Source: Paenibacillus flagellatus
GTDB lineage: Bacteria > Bacillota > Bacilli > Paenibacillales > NBRC-103111
Direction: 5' to 3'
DNA: 64,000 bases
Assembly (NCBI RefSeq): GCF_003217775.1
Contig: NZ_QJVJ01000003.1
Coordinates: 434,001-498,000 of the forward strand
Every line of letters starts with the position of its first letter. Position 1 is the first letter of the stretch. The notes below the pieces were generated by a model. That model was not told the origin of the DNA. It did not search any database and saw only the letters and a list, made by a program, of their open reading frames with translations. The position numbers were made by a program, and so were the translations under genes. Positions 7,741-15,118 of this stretch are shown here, in pieces.

Positions 7741-8553
7741 TTACAGCAGCGACTCTACGCCGTCGATGAAAATTTCCGTACCGGAAATATGCTCCGATTC
7801 CTTGGAGGCGAGAAACAGGACGAGGTCGGCCACTTGCTCGGGCTTCCCCGCCCGATGCTCGAGCGGCTGGCTTCCTTCCGGATATTGGACCGGAATCGTT
7901 ATTTTTTCAAGCTCCTTCGTCTTATGAGTGTTCTCGCCGATGTTCGTCTCGATCGCGCCCGGACAAATGACGTTGACGCGAATTTTGTACCGCGCCAGCT
8001 CCAGCGCCGCCATCTTCGCGAAGGCGACCTGCCCCGCCTTCGACGTGCTGTACGCGGAGAAGCCGAAATTGGAAAAGACCCGGCTCCCGTTGATCGAGCT
8101 CGTGACGATGATGCTCCCCCCGTGCAGCTTCATATGGGGAATCGCGTACTTGACGGCCAGAAACGTCCCCTTCAAATTCGTCGTCAGCGTATGATCCCAA
8201 TCTTCGATCGTCATATCCTCGATCGGCGCCAACGTTCCGTTAATGCCGGCGTTGGCGAAAACGACGTCGAGCCGTCCGAACGCCTCCACCATTTGGCGTA
8301 TCCCTTCCTCGACCCGCTTCGGGTCCGATACGTCGATGTCCGTGATGATCGCTTGGCCGCCGGCCTGCTCGATCGTCCGTTTCACGTCCTCCGAGCGGCT
8401 TTCCTTCAGATCGGCCAAGCACACTTTCGCGCCCTCCGCGGCGAGACGTATGGCCGTCGCCCGGCCGATCCCGGAGCTCGCACCCGTGACGAACGCGACT
8501 TGATCTTGAAGCCGCCGCGTTCCCGTCTGCGGCTTCGCTTCCGTTTGCAGCAT
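7741..8553 (-). CDS. SDR-family oxidoreductase
   Basis: 270 aa classical short-chain dehydrogenase. The cofactor motif is TGASSGIG (23-30), then NAG (101-103), and the catalytic set S152/S153, Y168 and K172 (AYSTSK). The D after the second strand (VCLADLK) suggests a preference for NAD(H). It carries the family-typical C-terminal HISGTEIFIDGG-like end (here IDGVESLL). A 15-residue polar N-terminal extension is present. It appears monocistronic, between a bidirectional terminator and the BtrH-like genes. The substrate cannot be told from the sequence. Confidence 0.9.
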   Translation of the reverse strand: MLQTEAKPQTGTRRLQDQVAFVTGASSGIGRATAIRLAAEGAKVCLADLKESRSEDVKRTIEQAGGQAIITDIDVSDPKRVEEGIRQMVEAFGRLDVVFANAGINGTLAPIEDMTIEDWDHTLTTNLKGTFLAVKYAIPHMKLHGGSIIVTSSINGSRVFSNFGFSAYSTSKAGQVAFAKMAALELARYKIRVNVICPGAIETNIGENTHKTKELEKITIPVQYPEGSQPLEHRAGKPEQVADLVLFLASKESEHISGTEIFIDGVESLL

Positions 8554-8653
8554 GAATGATCGCTCCTCCCGTTCCCGCTTGTACCGCGGGTCGTTCCCGC
8601 ATAGGATGCCCCATCCCGCTGGGAAACCATTCCTCGGACGGGAAAATGTCGCG

Positions 8654-9619
8654 TCACCTCAAGCCGATGTCGTGAAACCGGTTGCCGATCGTCTCGCGCA
8701 GCAGCGACCGGATTTCCCGGACCGCCGACGCCTCGATCCCGCGGACCTCCTCCGCCATCGAGGCCAGGCGGGCGGCTTCGCCGCTTCCGGCCGGCAAACG
8801 GGCGGCGAGACCGTTCATCTCCTCGAGCACGTCCGCCGCTTCGGCGTAACGTGTCGCGATCGCGCCGCAAGCGGGCCATCGCCTGTGCAGCTCCGCGGTA
8901 TAATCGGCGATATCGCGTCTGGCCGCCGCAAGCCGGCCGACGATCTGCCGGGCGCCGTCCCGGTCGAAGTCGCCGCTCTCGAACGCGCGGGCCATCGCCT
9001 CGTAGGCCGCCTCGCCGCACGCGTAATCGCGCTCCGGGAGCAGGGGGTCGTGCCACTCCCATTTCGCGGCCGCTTGAATGAGCGATTCCTTGTATATCGT
9101 CCATTCGTCCGCGTCCATCCGATCGTCGAACGTCTGAACGTACCAGTACGGACTATCGTTGATCCCGAACGCCTCATAGGGCAGCTCGAGCGGCTCGTCC
9201 TCCGTCCCGTCCGAATAGAGCAGCGCCCCGATATCGTCCCGGTAGCCGACCGCGACGACGAAGTCGTCTTTCCAGAAAATCGCACCCGTCCCGCGGTCGA
9301 TCGAAGCTCGGATCGACTCGATCGATTGCCGGGCGTAGAGCGGAAACGTCGGCGCGAACGAGAACCCCGCTTGCTGCGAAGACGCGACGCCGATAAAGTC
9401 TCCGGCCAAAAAATGCTCGGCCATCCAGTTGTACGCCGTCGGTGATTCGGCGGTCAGACGGCGGTTGACGGACAGGCGAAAGGCGGCAGCGGTCATCCCC
9501 GCCAGCATCGGCTTCGACCGGTCCGTCCAGCCTTTATGCGTCAAGACGGCGTGCATCGCATCGACGTATGATTTCGACTGGATCGTCATGCGCAACCCGT
9601 CCAAATAAACGCGTCCCAT
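8654..9619 (-). CDS. BtrH_N-like protein, paralogue 1 (function unknown)
   Basis: 321 aa. The N-terminal half (about 12-165) looks like the BtrH_N/peptidase C39-like fold: SYVDAMHAVLTHKG, then MLAGMTAAAFRLSV, then SIDRGTGAIFW...VAVGYRDD. The Cys that starts the motif in catalytic relatives is absent (here KSYVD), so an acyl-transfer or peptidase activity is doubtful. The C-terminal half is helical (about 190-320). It is a tandem paralogue of the gene at 9636..10631, 16 bp upstream. The BtrH relation is a recollection of motif pattern and needs a profile search. Confidence 0.6.
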   Translation of the reverse strand: MGRVYLDGLRMTIQSKSYVDAMHAVLTHKGWTDRSKPMLAGMTAAAFRLSVNRRLTAESPTAYNWMAEHFLAGDFIGVASSQQAGFSFAPTFPLYARQSIESIRASIDRGTGAIFWKDDFVVAVGYRDDIGALLYSDGTEDEPLELPYEAFGINDSPYWYVQTFDDRMDADEWTIYKESLIQAAAKWEWHDPLLPERDYACGEAAYEAMARAFESGDFDRDGARQIVGRLAAARRDIADYTAELHRRWPACGAIATRYAEAADVLEEMNGLAARLPAGSGEAARLASMAEEVRGIEASAVREIRSLLRETIGNRFHDIGLR

Positions 9620-9635
9620 TGTTGTCGCCCTCGCT

Positions 9636-10631
9636 TCATCTTGGTATATGGGCCCCCCATCTCGGGACGACGGATCGTCTCGGATCGGGGTATTCGGCGG
9701 AAATCTCCCGGAACCTCCTCATCGCCCGCTCCTCCAGCGCCAGCGCGGCGTCCAGCAGCCGAATCAGCTCCCCGATCCGGGACCGGTCGACCCGGCGGAC
9801 GCCGTCCCGCTGCGCGAAGCAGCTCCCGAAATCGGCGGCCACGTCCGCGAGCTCGCCGTACAGCTCGGCGGCCGAGGCCAGCACGGGCAGCGTCCACGCG
9901 AGATCGCGCAAACCGTCCCGAATTTCCGTCCGGCTCGCTCGAAAAGCATCCACAATGGAGACGGCGCCCTTTTCGTCAAAATCGTCCCTGGCCAGCCCTT
10001 GCATCAAATAGGTGTAGGCGAGCCTGCCCGAAGCGATATCCGTCTGGGGCGGCGTCTTGTAAGGCGTCTCCCAATCGTCCAGCGCCAAGCGCAGCGATTC
10101 GAGCGTCATCTCGCGCTCGTCGATCTCCACTTTGCCGCCGAACCATTGAACGTACCAAAACGGGGTCGCGTTCAGCCCGAAATTGTCGTACAGCAATACC
10201 CCGCTTTCCTCCGTCCACCCGTTGTTCACATAAAACACCCGGTCGCCGTCGTCGTAGCCGTGAATGACGCCGAATTCCGGAATCCAATACACGGCGCCGA
10301 CGCCGCGGTCCAAGCTTGCTTTCGTCGACCGCACCGCGTCCTGCTGATAATAACGGAACGTCGGATGCCGGGTGCGCCCTCCGTCCCAAACCGTATAGAC
10401 GCCCAAATTGTCGACGGCCGGACCGTGCTCGACTCCCCATTGACCGTAAGCGGTTACGGACAACGGCAGCAGTCGTTCATGCACCGTAAACTTGTAGGCC
10501 ATCCCGCTCAAGACGGACAGCCGGTACTTCGGCCCGTCGAACCGTCCTGCGGCCGTCAGGACGGCGTGCAGGCTGTCCGTGAACGATTTGGACTCGCGCT
10601 TCATCTTGATATCCAATACAACCGAACCCAT
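9636..10631 (-). CDS. BtrH_N-like protein, paralogue 2 (function unknown)
   Basis: 331 aa. Same architecture as its neighbour: SKSFTDSLHAVLTAAG near residue 15, SVLSGMAYKFTVHE, then SLDRGVGAVYW...FGVIHGYDDGD with a GYDD turn, DNFGLNATPFWYVQWF and a helical C-terminal half. ATG 10631 is chosen because a GAGAGGAG site precedes it; the open frame upstream shadows the regulator gene. A WYL-like regulator lies directly upstream on the same strand, so the three genes probably form one operon. The predicted catalytic Cys is missing here too. Confidence 0.6.
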   Translation of the reverse strand: MGSVVLDIKMKRESKSFTDSLHAVLTAAGRFDGPKYRLSVLSGMAYKFTVHERLLPLSVTAYGQWGVEHGPAVDNLGVYTVWDGGRTRHPTFRYYQQDAVRSTKASLDRGVGAVYWIPEFGVIHGYDDGDRVFYVNNGWTEESGVLLYDNFGLNATPFWYVQWFGGKVEIDEREMTLESLRLALDDWETPYKTPPQTDIASGRLAYTYLMQGLARDDFDEKGAVSIVDAFRASRTEIRDGLRDLAWTLPVLASAAELYGELADVAADFGSCFAQRDGVRRVDRSRIGELIRLLDAALALEERAMRRFREISAEYPDPRRSVVPRWGAHIPR

Positions 10632-10711
10632 CGCTTCCGCTCCTCTCACCGATCGTCCGTCCCCAGCCGGTCCATGGCGCGGAGACAGCGGCTCCGCAGC
10701 TTGTCGATCAG

Positions 10712-11566
10712 CTACTTCGGCGACAGCAGCTTTTCCCACTCGGCGACGAGCAAATGCTGCACGAACGAATCGATATCGTAAAATTGCACCTCGTAAACGG
10801 ACGCCCCCTCCAATCGGATCGGGTAGCCGCTCCACGACCGGCCGGTCGGGGGCCGCGCCAGCTCGACGCGGGCCGTAAACGGCTTGCGGACGGGTGGTCT
10901 TCCCGGCTCCTCGCCGCTATGCCCCGCCTCCCCGTCCACCGGCTCGAATCGGCGATCCGTCATGGCCACGCGGCCGACCGCATCCAGTCTGAGCGTCATT
11001 CGTTCGCCCGATCGCTCGTCGAGGGCGGTCAGGAAATCGGCTTCGTACCGGGATTCGAGCTGCAGCGGCCGCAGGTCGAGCCGGGATTCCCGCTCCCCTT
11101 CGCGATAGTGGACGTGTACGACCCGGTGCTCCCGGATCGCGCCGGAGAGCAGCTGAATCGCTTCGACGGTACGCGGCTCCGCTCCGAATACGGGCAGACG
11201 CACGGAGGCTCCGTCGTTTCCGCTCCCCTCGTCGGTAAATTTCTCGAGCAGATGGGCGATCCGGTTGACGGATGCGGCGTTGTCGTAGCTGTATTGCTTG
11301 TAGCGAACCGCGAGATATTTCAATATTTTTTTCTCCTCGTCGGTCATGTATAGAAGAGGCAGCACGTAAGCTTTATCCTCGTACGCATATCCGCGCTTGC
11401 GGGGAACGTACGCGAGCGGGGCGCGCAGCGACGATTCCATGTATTCGATGTCGCGCTGCGCCTGCCGTTTCGAGATTTCGAACCGTTCCGCGAGCCGGGA
11501 GCTGTTCGGATAGCGGCCTTCCCGCACTTGCTGGTCGAACCATTGAATCCGGTGCATATTGCTCAT
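10712..11566 (-). CDS. HTH/WYL-like transcriptional regulator, possibly truncated at the C-terminus
   Basis: 284 aa. The N-terminal helix-turn-helix (about 14-50: SSRLAERFEISKRQAQRDIEYM) and central domain (about 145-205, with IREHRVVHVHYREGE, LRPLQLE) are typical of DeoR/WYL regulators that sense ligands or nucleic acid. The frame stops at TAG (10712-10714) right after LLSPK. In the same frame the next 22 codons read LIDKLRSRCLRAMDRLG and on to a TGA at 10646-10648, a plausible native C-terminus. A TGG-to-TAG change is therefore possible. It heads the operon with the two BtrH_N-like genes. Confidence 0.75.
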   Translation of the reverse strand: MSNMHRIQWFDQQVREGRYPNSSRLAERFEISKRQAQRDIEYMESSLRAPLAYVPRKRGYAYEDKAYVLPLLYMTDEEKKILKYLAVRYKQYSYDNAASVNRIAHLLEKFTDEGSGNDGASVRLPVFGAEPRTVEAIQLLSGAIREHRVVHVHYREGERESRLDLRPLQLESRYEADFLTALDERSGERMTLRLDAVGRVAMTDRRFEPVDGEAGHSGEEPGRPPVRKPFTARVELARPPTGRSWSGYPIRLEGASVYEVQFYDIDSFVQHLLVAEWEKLLSPK

Positions 11567-11646
11567 GCGGCATCGTCAGCTCCTTTCGACGGGACCTCTG
11601 GCCCTTATCCTCCTATTACAACATCGGACCGCCCGGCATGCAAACA

Positions 11647-11666
11647 GCCCGCGACGAATCGCGGGC
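11647..11666 (-). terminator. Hairpin downstream of the 62-aa zinc-ribbon gene
   Basis: GCCCGCGA and TCGCGGGC form a perfect 8-bp stem with a 4-nt loop; the minus-strand transcript continues TGTTTG, so the T-tract is weak. Confidence 0.5.
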
Positions 11667-11697
11667 CTTCGTACCGGCGGCAGGCGGAGCCGACCGC

Positions 11698-11886
11698 TCA
11701 TCCGTTGGCGGCGTCCACCCGAGGCTGCGGCGCAGCGGCGCACCGCTTGCACACCTTGACCGCCGTGCCGTCGGTTTTCGTGCGCGGATACAGCAGCTTG
11801 ATTCGCGTGGCGGCGCACACCGGACATGTGCCGCGCCCGCGCGAAGGCAAATTCCAGAGGACGCGGCCACGTTTCGTTTTCGGCAT
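11698..11886 (-). CDS. Small zinc-ribbon protein (62 aa)
   Basis: The sequence starts MPKTKRGRVLWNLPSRGRG. It has two CxxC knuckles, CPVC (about 21-24) and CKRC (about 46-49), the pattern of a single zinc ribbon. The very basic N-terminus suggests RNA or ribosome binding. A GGGGGG-type site precedes ATG 11886. The function is unknown; it looks like a conserved bacillus mini-protein. A second Cys-rich mini-protein is encoded just upstream at 12005..12250. Confidence 0.75.
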   Translation of the reverse strand: MPKTKRGRVLWNLPSRGRGTCPVCAATRIKLLYPRTKTDGTAVKVCKRCAAAPQPRVDAANG

Positions 11887-11962
11887 ATGCTTGGTCCCCC
11901 CTTTCGTTTTCCATTGTAAAGGGGGAGGTGCGACATAAAATGTCGTACCGGCATATCGACGC

Positions 11963-11996
11963 AAAAAAAGACGGCCGCACTCGGGTACGGACCGCC
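11963..11996 (-). terminator. Intrinsic terminator of the 81-aa zinc-binding protein gene
   Basis: On the minus strand GGCGGTC pairs with GGCCGTC (two G-U pairs), followed by seven T residues (complement of 11963-11969). Confidence 0.75.
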
Positions 11997-12004
11997 TAAT
12001 CGCT

Positions 12005-12250
12005 TTACGCGTTTTTCGCCGCCGTCGGCTTCGCCGAAAGCTCCCGCCATTCGACGACGAATTCGCTATCGAACTGCTTTCCTTCGAACCGGCTCCATTC
12101 CTCGAGCGCGTTGCCGCATTCGCAAGAAATGTGGTCGGCCCCGTAATTGTCGGTTCCGAACACGATCCGTTCGTTCCGGTACGGCCGGCGGCCGGGGACG
12201 ATACGCTGCTCCTCGCCGCAGTCCAGGCAGCGAATTACAAATCCGGGCAT
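12005..12250 (-). CDS. Small Cys-rich zinc-binding protein (81 aa)
   Basis: MPGFVIRCLDCGEEQ begins with a CxxC knuckle (8-11), and CECG near residues 44-47 provides the second, giving a rubredoxin/zinc-ribbon-like fold. It lies 25 bp downstream of the sigma factor gene on the same strand and has its own terminator, so it is probably the last gene of that transcript. The family is not named here. Zinc binding is inferred from the Cys spacing. Confidence 0.75.
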   Translation of the reverse strand: MPGFVIRCLDCGEEQRIVPGRRPYRNERIVFGTDNYGADHISCECGNALEEWSRFEGKQFDSEFVVEWRELSAKPTAAKNA

Positions 12251-12275
12251 CTTCGTTTTCCCTCCGATCGTCTCG

Positions 12276-13250
12276 TTATTCCAAAAAATCTTTCAGCCGC
12301 TTGCTGCGGCTCGGGTGTCTCAGCTTGCGAAGCGCCTTCGCCTCGATCTGGCGGATGCGCTCCCGCGTAACCCCGAACTCGCGGCCTACTTCCTCGAGCG
12401 TTCTCGAACGCCCGTCGTCGAGCCCGAAGCGGAGTCGAAGCACGCTCTCCTCCCGCTCCGTCAGCGTGTCGAGCACGTCTTCGAGCTGCTCCTTGAGCAT
12501 CTCGTAGGCGGCCGCGTCCGCCGGCGCCAGCGCGTCGGGATCCTCGATGAAGTCGCCCAGGTTCGAGTCGTTTTCTTCGCCGATCGGCGTTTCGAGCGAA
12601 ACCGGCTCCTGCGCGATTTTCATAATTTCCAGCACCTTGTCCGTGCTGAGCTCCATCGCCTTCGCGATTTCCTCGGGCGTCGGCTCTCGGCCAAGCTCCA
12701 GCACGAGCTGTCGCGTCACGCGCATCAGCTTGTTGATCGTCTCGACCATATGGACCGGAATCCGGATCGTCCGGGCTTGGTCGGCGATGGCGCGCGTGAT
12801 CGCCTGGCGGATCCACCACGTCGCGTACGTGCTGAATTTGAAGCCTTTCCGGTAATCGAACTTCTCGACCGCCTTCATCAAGCCCATGTTGCCTTCCTGA
12901 ATCAAATCGAGGAACAGCATGCCGCGGCCGACATACCGTCTCGCGATACTGACGACGAGGCGCAAGTTCGCTTCGGCCAGCCTTCGCTTGGCGAACTCGT
13001 CGCCCTCCTCGATCCGCTTCGCCAGCTCGATCTCGTGATCCGCCGACAGCAGCTGGACGCGGCCGATTTCTTTCAAATAAAGACGCACCGGATCGTTCAT
13101 CGTAATGCCGGGCGGCAGCGACAAATCGTCGTCGGCGCGAAACGGTTCGTCGTTCGGGTCGGTGCCGGTGCGTGTCTGCTCTTCGTACGACATGTTCTCT
13201 TGCCGGTGCGCGCCTTCGGCGTTTACTCCCGGACGCTGCTCGTTCGTCAT
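12276..13250 (-). CDS. Sigma-70 family RNA polymerase sigma factor without region 1.1
   Basis: 324 aa. Regions 1.2 ([16 protein letters not shown]), 2 ([35 protein letters not shown] and [15 protein letters not shown]), 3 ([13 protein letters not shown]) and 4 ([15 protein letters not shown], then the [20 protein letters not shown]) are all intact and housekeeping-like. The acidic region 1.1 of SigA/RpoD is replaced by about 45 hydrophilic residues, and no dnaG is adjacent. A second, group-2-like primary-type sigma factor is the best reading. GGGGGAGG precedes ATG 13250. Its weak TATAAT-like -10 overlaps the divergent plus-strand promoter at 13293-13321. Confidence 0.88.
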   Translation of the reverse strand: MTNEQRPGVNAEGAHRQENMSYEEQTRTGTDPNDEPFRADDDLSLPPGITMNDPVRLYLKEIGRVQLLSADHEIELAKRIEEGDEFAKRRLAEANLRLVVSIARRYVGRGMLFLDLIQEGNMGLMKAVEKFDYRKGFKFSTYATWWIRQAITRAIADQARTIRIPVHMVETINKLMRVTRQLVLELGREPTPEEIAKAMELSTDKVLEIMKIAQEPVSLETPIGEENDSNLGDFIEDPDALAPADAAAYEMLKEQLEDVLDTLTEREESVLRLRFGLDDGRSRTLEEVGREFGVTRERIRQIEAKALRKLRHPSRSKRLKDFLE

Positions 13251-13292
13251 AGTCCAGCTTCCTCCCCCTGTAGCTTCGAATCGGATTGAAGG

Positions 13293-13321
13293 TTGACAAA
13301 AAGTTGTTGATGTGATATTAT
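13293..13321 (+). promoter_or_regulatory. Canonical promoter of the peptide-modification operon
   Basis: TTGACA (13293-13298), a 17-bp spacer, TATTAT (13316-13321). Transcription would start near 13328, 286 nt before the first gene. The -10 overlaps the TATAAT-like -10 of the divergent sigma gene (complement of 13317-13322). Confidence 0.8.
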
Positions 13322-13426
13322 AAGTTTGGTACATTGCAAATAATAACTGATACTTTAACTATTATGATATATTAACATAGGTTTTTTTCGAATGCAAGAG
13401 CTTCGCCCATTTTTTTTCGACCGTAC

Positions 13427-13453
13427 AAGCCGTCCGATCCGGACGGCTTTTTT
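13427..13453 (+). terminator. Intrinsic terminator inside the leader (possible attenuator)
   Basis: AAGCCGTCC-GAT-CCGGACGGCTTTTTT forms a strong hairpin with a T-run on the plus strand, about 100 nt after the predicted start at 13328 and about 160 nt before the first coding region. No plus-strand gene lies upstream of it. It either releases a short RNA or attenuates the operon. Confidence 0.75.
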
Positions 13454-13613
13454 GCGTCCCCGGCTTCCGTTCCGAAACCGTCGTTTCGGTATGACGACGT
13501 CACGAATGCGGCATGACCGGTCATCGGGAAACGCGTCACAAAAGCGGGCCGAAAGCTGCATGCTCCGTCCCTTTCTTTCCATTACAATGGGGGCGTACGG
13601 AGGGGAATCGGCG

Positions 13614-14840
13614 ATGAGCGCGAAGCTGGGCAAAGACAGCGTCCTCGTCCTGCACGAGCTGGCGATGCGGGCGGAGAGCGAAGAGGAATACGTCGTCGGA
13701 CGAACCGACGTCGGGGTGTTCGTCGCGATCCCGCGGGTCGGCTGGGAAGCGCTCGAGCTGATCCGCGCCGGGCATACGATCCGCTCGGCGGAGTCGCTGT
13801 TGGCCGAACGATACGGGGAGCCGGTCGACGTCCAATCGTTCGTGGAGGAGCTGACGGACGAGTACCCGTTCGTCTACCGCATCGACGGGCGGATCGTGCA
13901 CGACCGCGCTTCCGGGCGGGAGCCGTTCGCGAGGCTCCCCGGCCGTTGCGGCCGCCTGCTGTTCCATACCCCCGCCGCGTTCGCGGTCTATGCGATAGCC
14001 GCGGCATTCGTGCCGGCGGCGTATGTGTGGCGTCCCTCCCTTCTTCCGCGGACGGACGATTTCTTCGCGACGTCGTCTCCGGCATGGAACGTGCTGGCGG
14101 CGATCGCGCTTTGCTGGCTGCTGCTGGCCCTGCACGAAACCGCCCACCTGCTCGCGGCGCGCTCGCTCGGCGTCCGCTGCCGATTCGGCGTCGGCCACCG
14201 GCTGCTGTTTCCGGTCGCATTGACCGATATGTCGGGCATTGTGCTTGTCCCGCATCGGCTGCGTTATGCCGCTTACTTGGCGGGCATGTTCACGGACGTG
14301 GCGCTGCTGGCGGCGGGAACGGCCTTGCTGGTCCTGCACGACGCCGGAGCGCTTCCACTGGGCGAGACGGGAAACCGGATCGTTCGTATGGCCGCCTTTC
14401 ATTTGCTCCAGCTGCTGCTGTTTCAATTTCTCTTTTTCATGAAAACCGATCTGTATTACGTGTTCACCACGTTTTGTCGCTGCGACCGGCTGCTCGAGCA
14501 TACGCGGCTACGAATCGCCGTCTTGTTCCGCCGCCGGGACGATCGTCTTCGGGAGTCGTGGGCGAACGTCCCCGCCCGCGAAAAGACGATCATTGCCGGA
14601 TACGTCTGGTTTTATGTCATCGGCGTCGCCGCAGCGCTGGCTTGGGTCGGGCTCGTCCAGCTTCCGATCGCGCTCCGGTTCATCCTTGACACGGCTCGGT
14701 CGCTGGAAGGCTTTCCGCTTCTCTCCGCGCACGCCGCGGTTCGCGTGATGCTGCTGGCCGCCTGCCTGCTCCCGTTCAGCGTGCTGATCGGCTCGTGGTG
14801 CCGATCGATCGTACGCCGGAAAGGAGGTGATGCGACATGA
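13614..14840 (+). CDS. PqqD-like domain fused to a site-2-type (M50) membrane protease
   Basis: 408 aa. Residues 1-95 resemble a PqqD/RiPP recognition element (YVVGRTDVGVFVAIP, then RAGHTIRSAESLLAERYG and DVQSFVEEL). The rest is polytopic (helices near 118-140, 160-182, 218-243, 255-290, 330-355 and 380-400). HETAH (174-178) is the HExxH zinc motif in a membrane helix, and D228 in YLAGMFTD is the likely third ligand. ATG 13614 follows a GGAGGGG site. Its stop overlaps the ATG of precursor peptide 1 (ATGA). Likely role: leader cleavage or release of the modified peptide. Known relatives include membrane metalloproteases of other peptide operons such as YydH. Confidence 0.8.
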   Translation: MSAKLGKDSVLVLHELAMRAESEEEYVVGRTDVGVFVAIPRVGWEALELIRAGHTIRSAESLLAERYGEPVDVQSFVEELTDEYPFVYRIDGRIVHDRASGREPFARLPGRCGRLLFHTPAAFAVYAIAAAFVPAAYVWRPSLLPRTDDFFATSSPAWNVLAAIALCWLLLALHETAHLLAARSLGVRCRFGVGHRLLFPVALTDMSGIVLVPHRLRYAAYLAGMFTDVALLAAGTALLVLHDAGALPLGETGNRIVRMAAFHLLQLLLFQFLFFMKTDLYYVFTTFCRCDRLLEHTRLRIAVLFRRRDDRLRESWANVPAREKTIIAGYVWFYVIGVAAALAWVGLVQLPIALRFILDTARSLEGFPLLSAHAAVRVMLLAACLLPFSVLIGSWCRSIVRRKGGDAT

Positions 14841-14899
14841 AGAAAATTAAGGTCAAGCCGGTTCCTTCCGTCAAAACGACGGGTCTCGCTTTCAACTGA
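14837..14899 (+). CDS. Candidate precursor peptide 1 (20 aa, C-terminal Asn)
   Basis: MKKIKVKPVPSVKTTGLAFN, stop TGA at 14897-14899. AAGGAGG lies 10 nt before the ATG, which overlaps the protease stop (ATGA), so translation is coupled. It is lysine-rich in the first half and shares KI-x-[VI]-K-x-[VI]-x-SV-x-x-TG-x-x-x-N with the next peptide. The last residue is Asn, the residue that MccB-type E1 enzymes adenylate in microcin C precursors (MRTGNAN, which also carries TG before the terminal Asn). It is too short for ordinary gene finders. The precursor role is inferred from neighbours. Confidence 0.7.
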   Translation: MKKIKVKPVPSVKTTGLAFN

Positions 14900-14934
14900 C
14901 GCCGATTCCGCTGCCGAAGAAGGAGGTGACGGCC

Positions 14935-14994
14935 GTGAAAATCGTCATCAAAAAAATCGAGTCAGTCGTCCTGACGGGCCGCAACTTGAACTGA
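14935..14994 (+). CDS. Candidate precursor peptide 2 (19 aa, C-terminal Asn)
   Basis: MKIVIKKIESVVLTGRNLN, starting at GTG 14935 with AGGAGG (14921-14926) 8 nt upstream and stopping at TGA 14992-14994. It aligns over its whole length with peptide 1, keeping KI, K, SV, TG and the terminal Asn while most other positions differ. That pattern suggests two gene copies selected for the same processing but different product sequence. The gene lies 35 bp after peptide 1 and just before two stable RNA hairpins. Confidence 0.7.
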   Translation: MKIVIKKIESVVLTGRNLN

Positions 14995-15006
14995 ACGCCG
15001 ATCGAA

Positions 15007-15073
15007 TCGGGATAGCGACGTTTACGTTTATCCCGACTGAGGGTGTTCCAAAGCGTACTTTTGGGACACCCTC
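15007..15073 (+). other. Two consecutive RNA hairpins between the peptides and the E1-like gene
   Basis: TCGGGATA (15007-15014) pairs with TATCCCGA (15029-15036); GAGGGTGTTCC (15039-15049) pairs with GGGACACCCTC (15063-15073) with one G-U. The second stem is followed only by TTCGACTTT, so it could be a leaky terminator or a processing/stability element keeping peptide mRNA in excess over enzyme mRNA. Confidence 0.65.
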
Positions 15074-15118
15074 TTCGACTTTGTGGCGGCACACAAGCTC
15101 TCCAAGGAGGTCACGCTC

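Noticed and set aside
14837-14994. The mini-peptides as chance ORFs
   Set aside because: Rejected as chance: strong ribosome sites, translational coupling, mutual similarity and the MccB-like neighbour argue otherwise, though experimental proof is absent.
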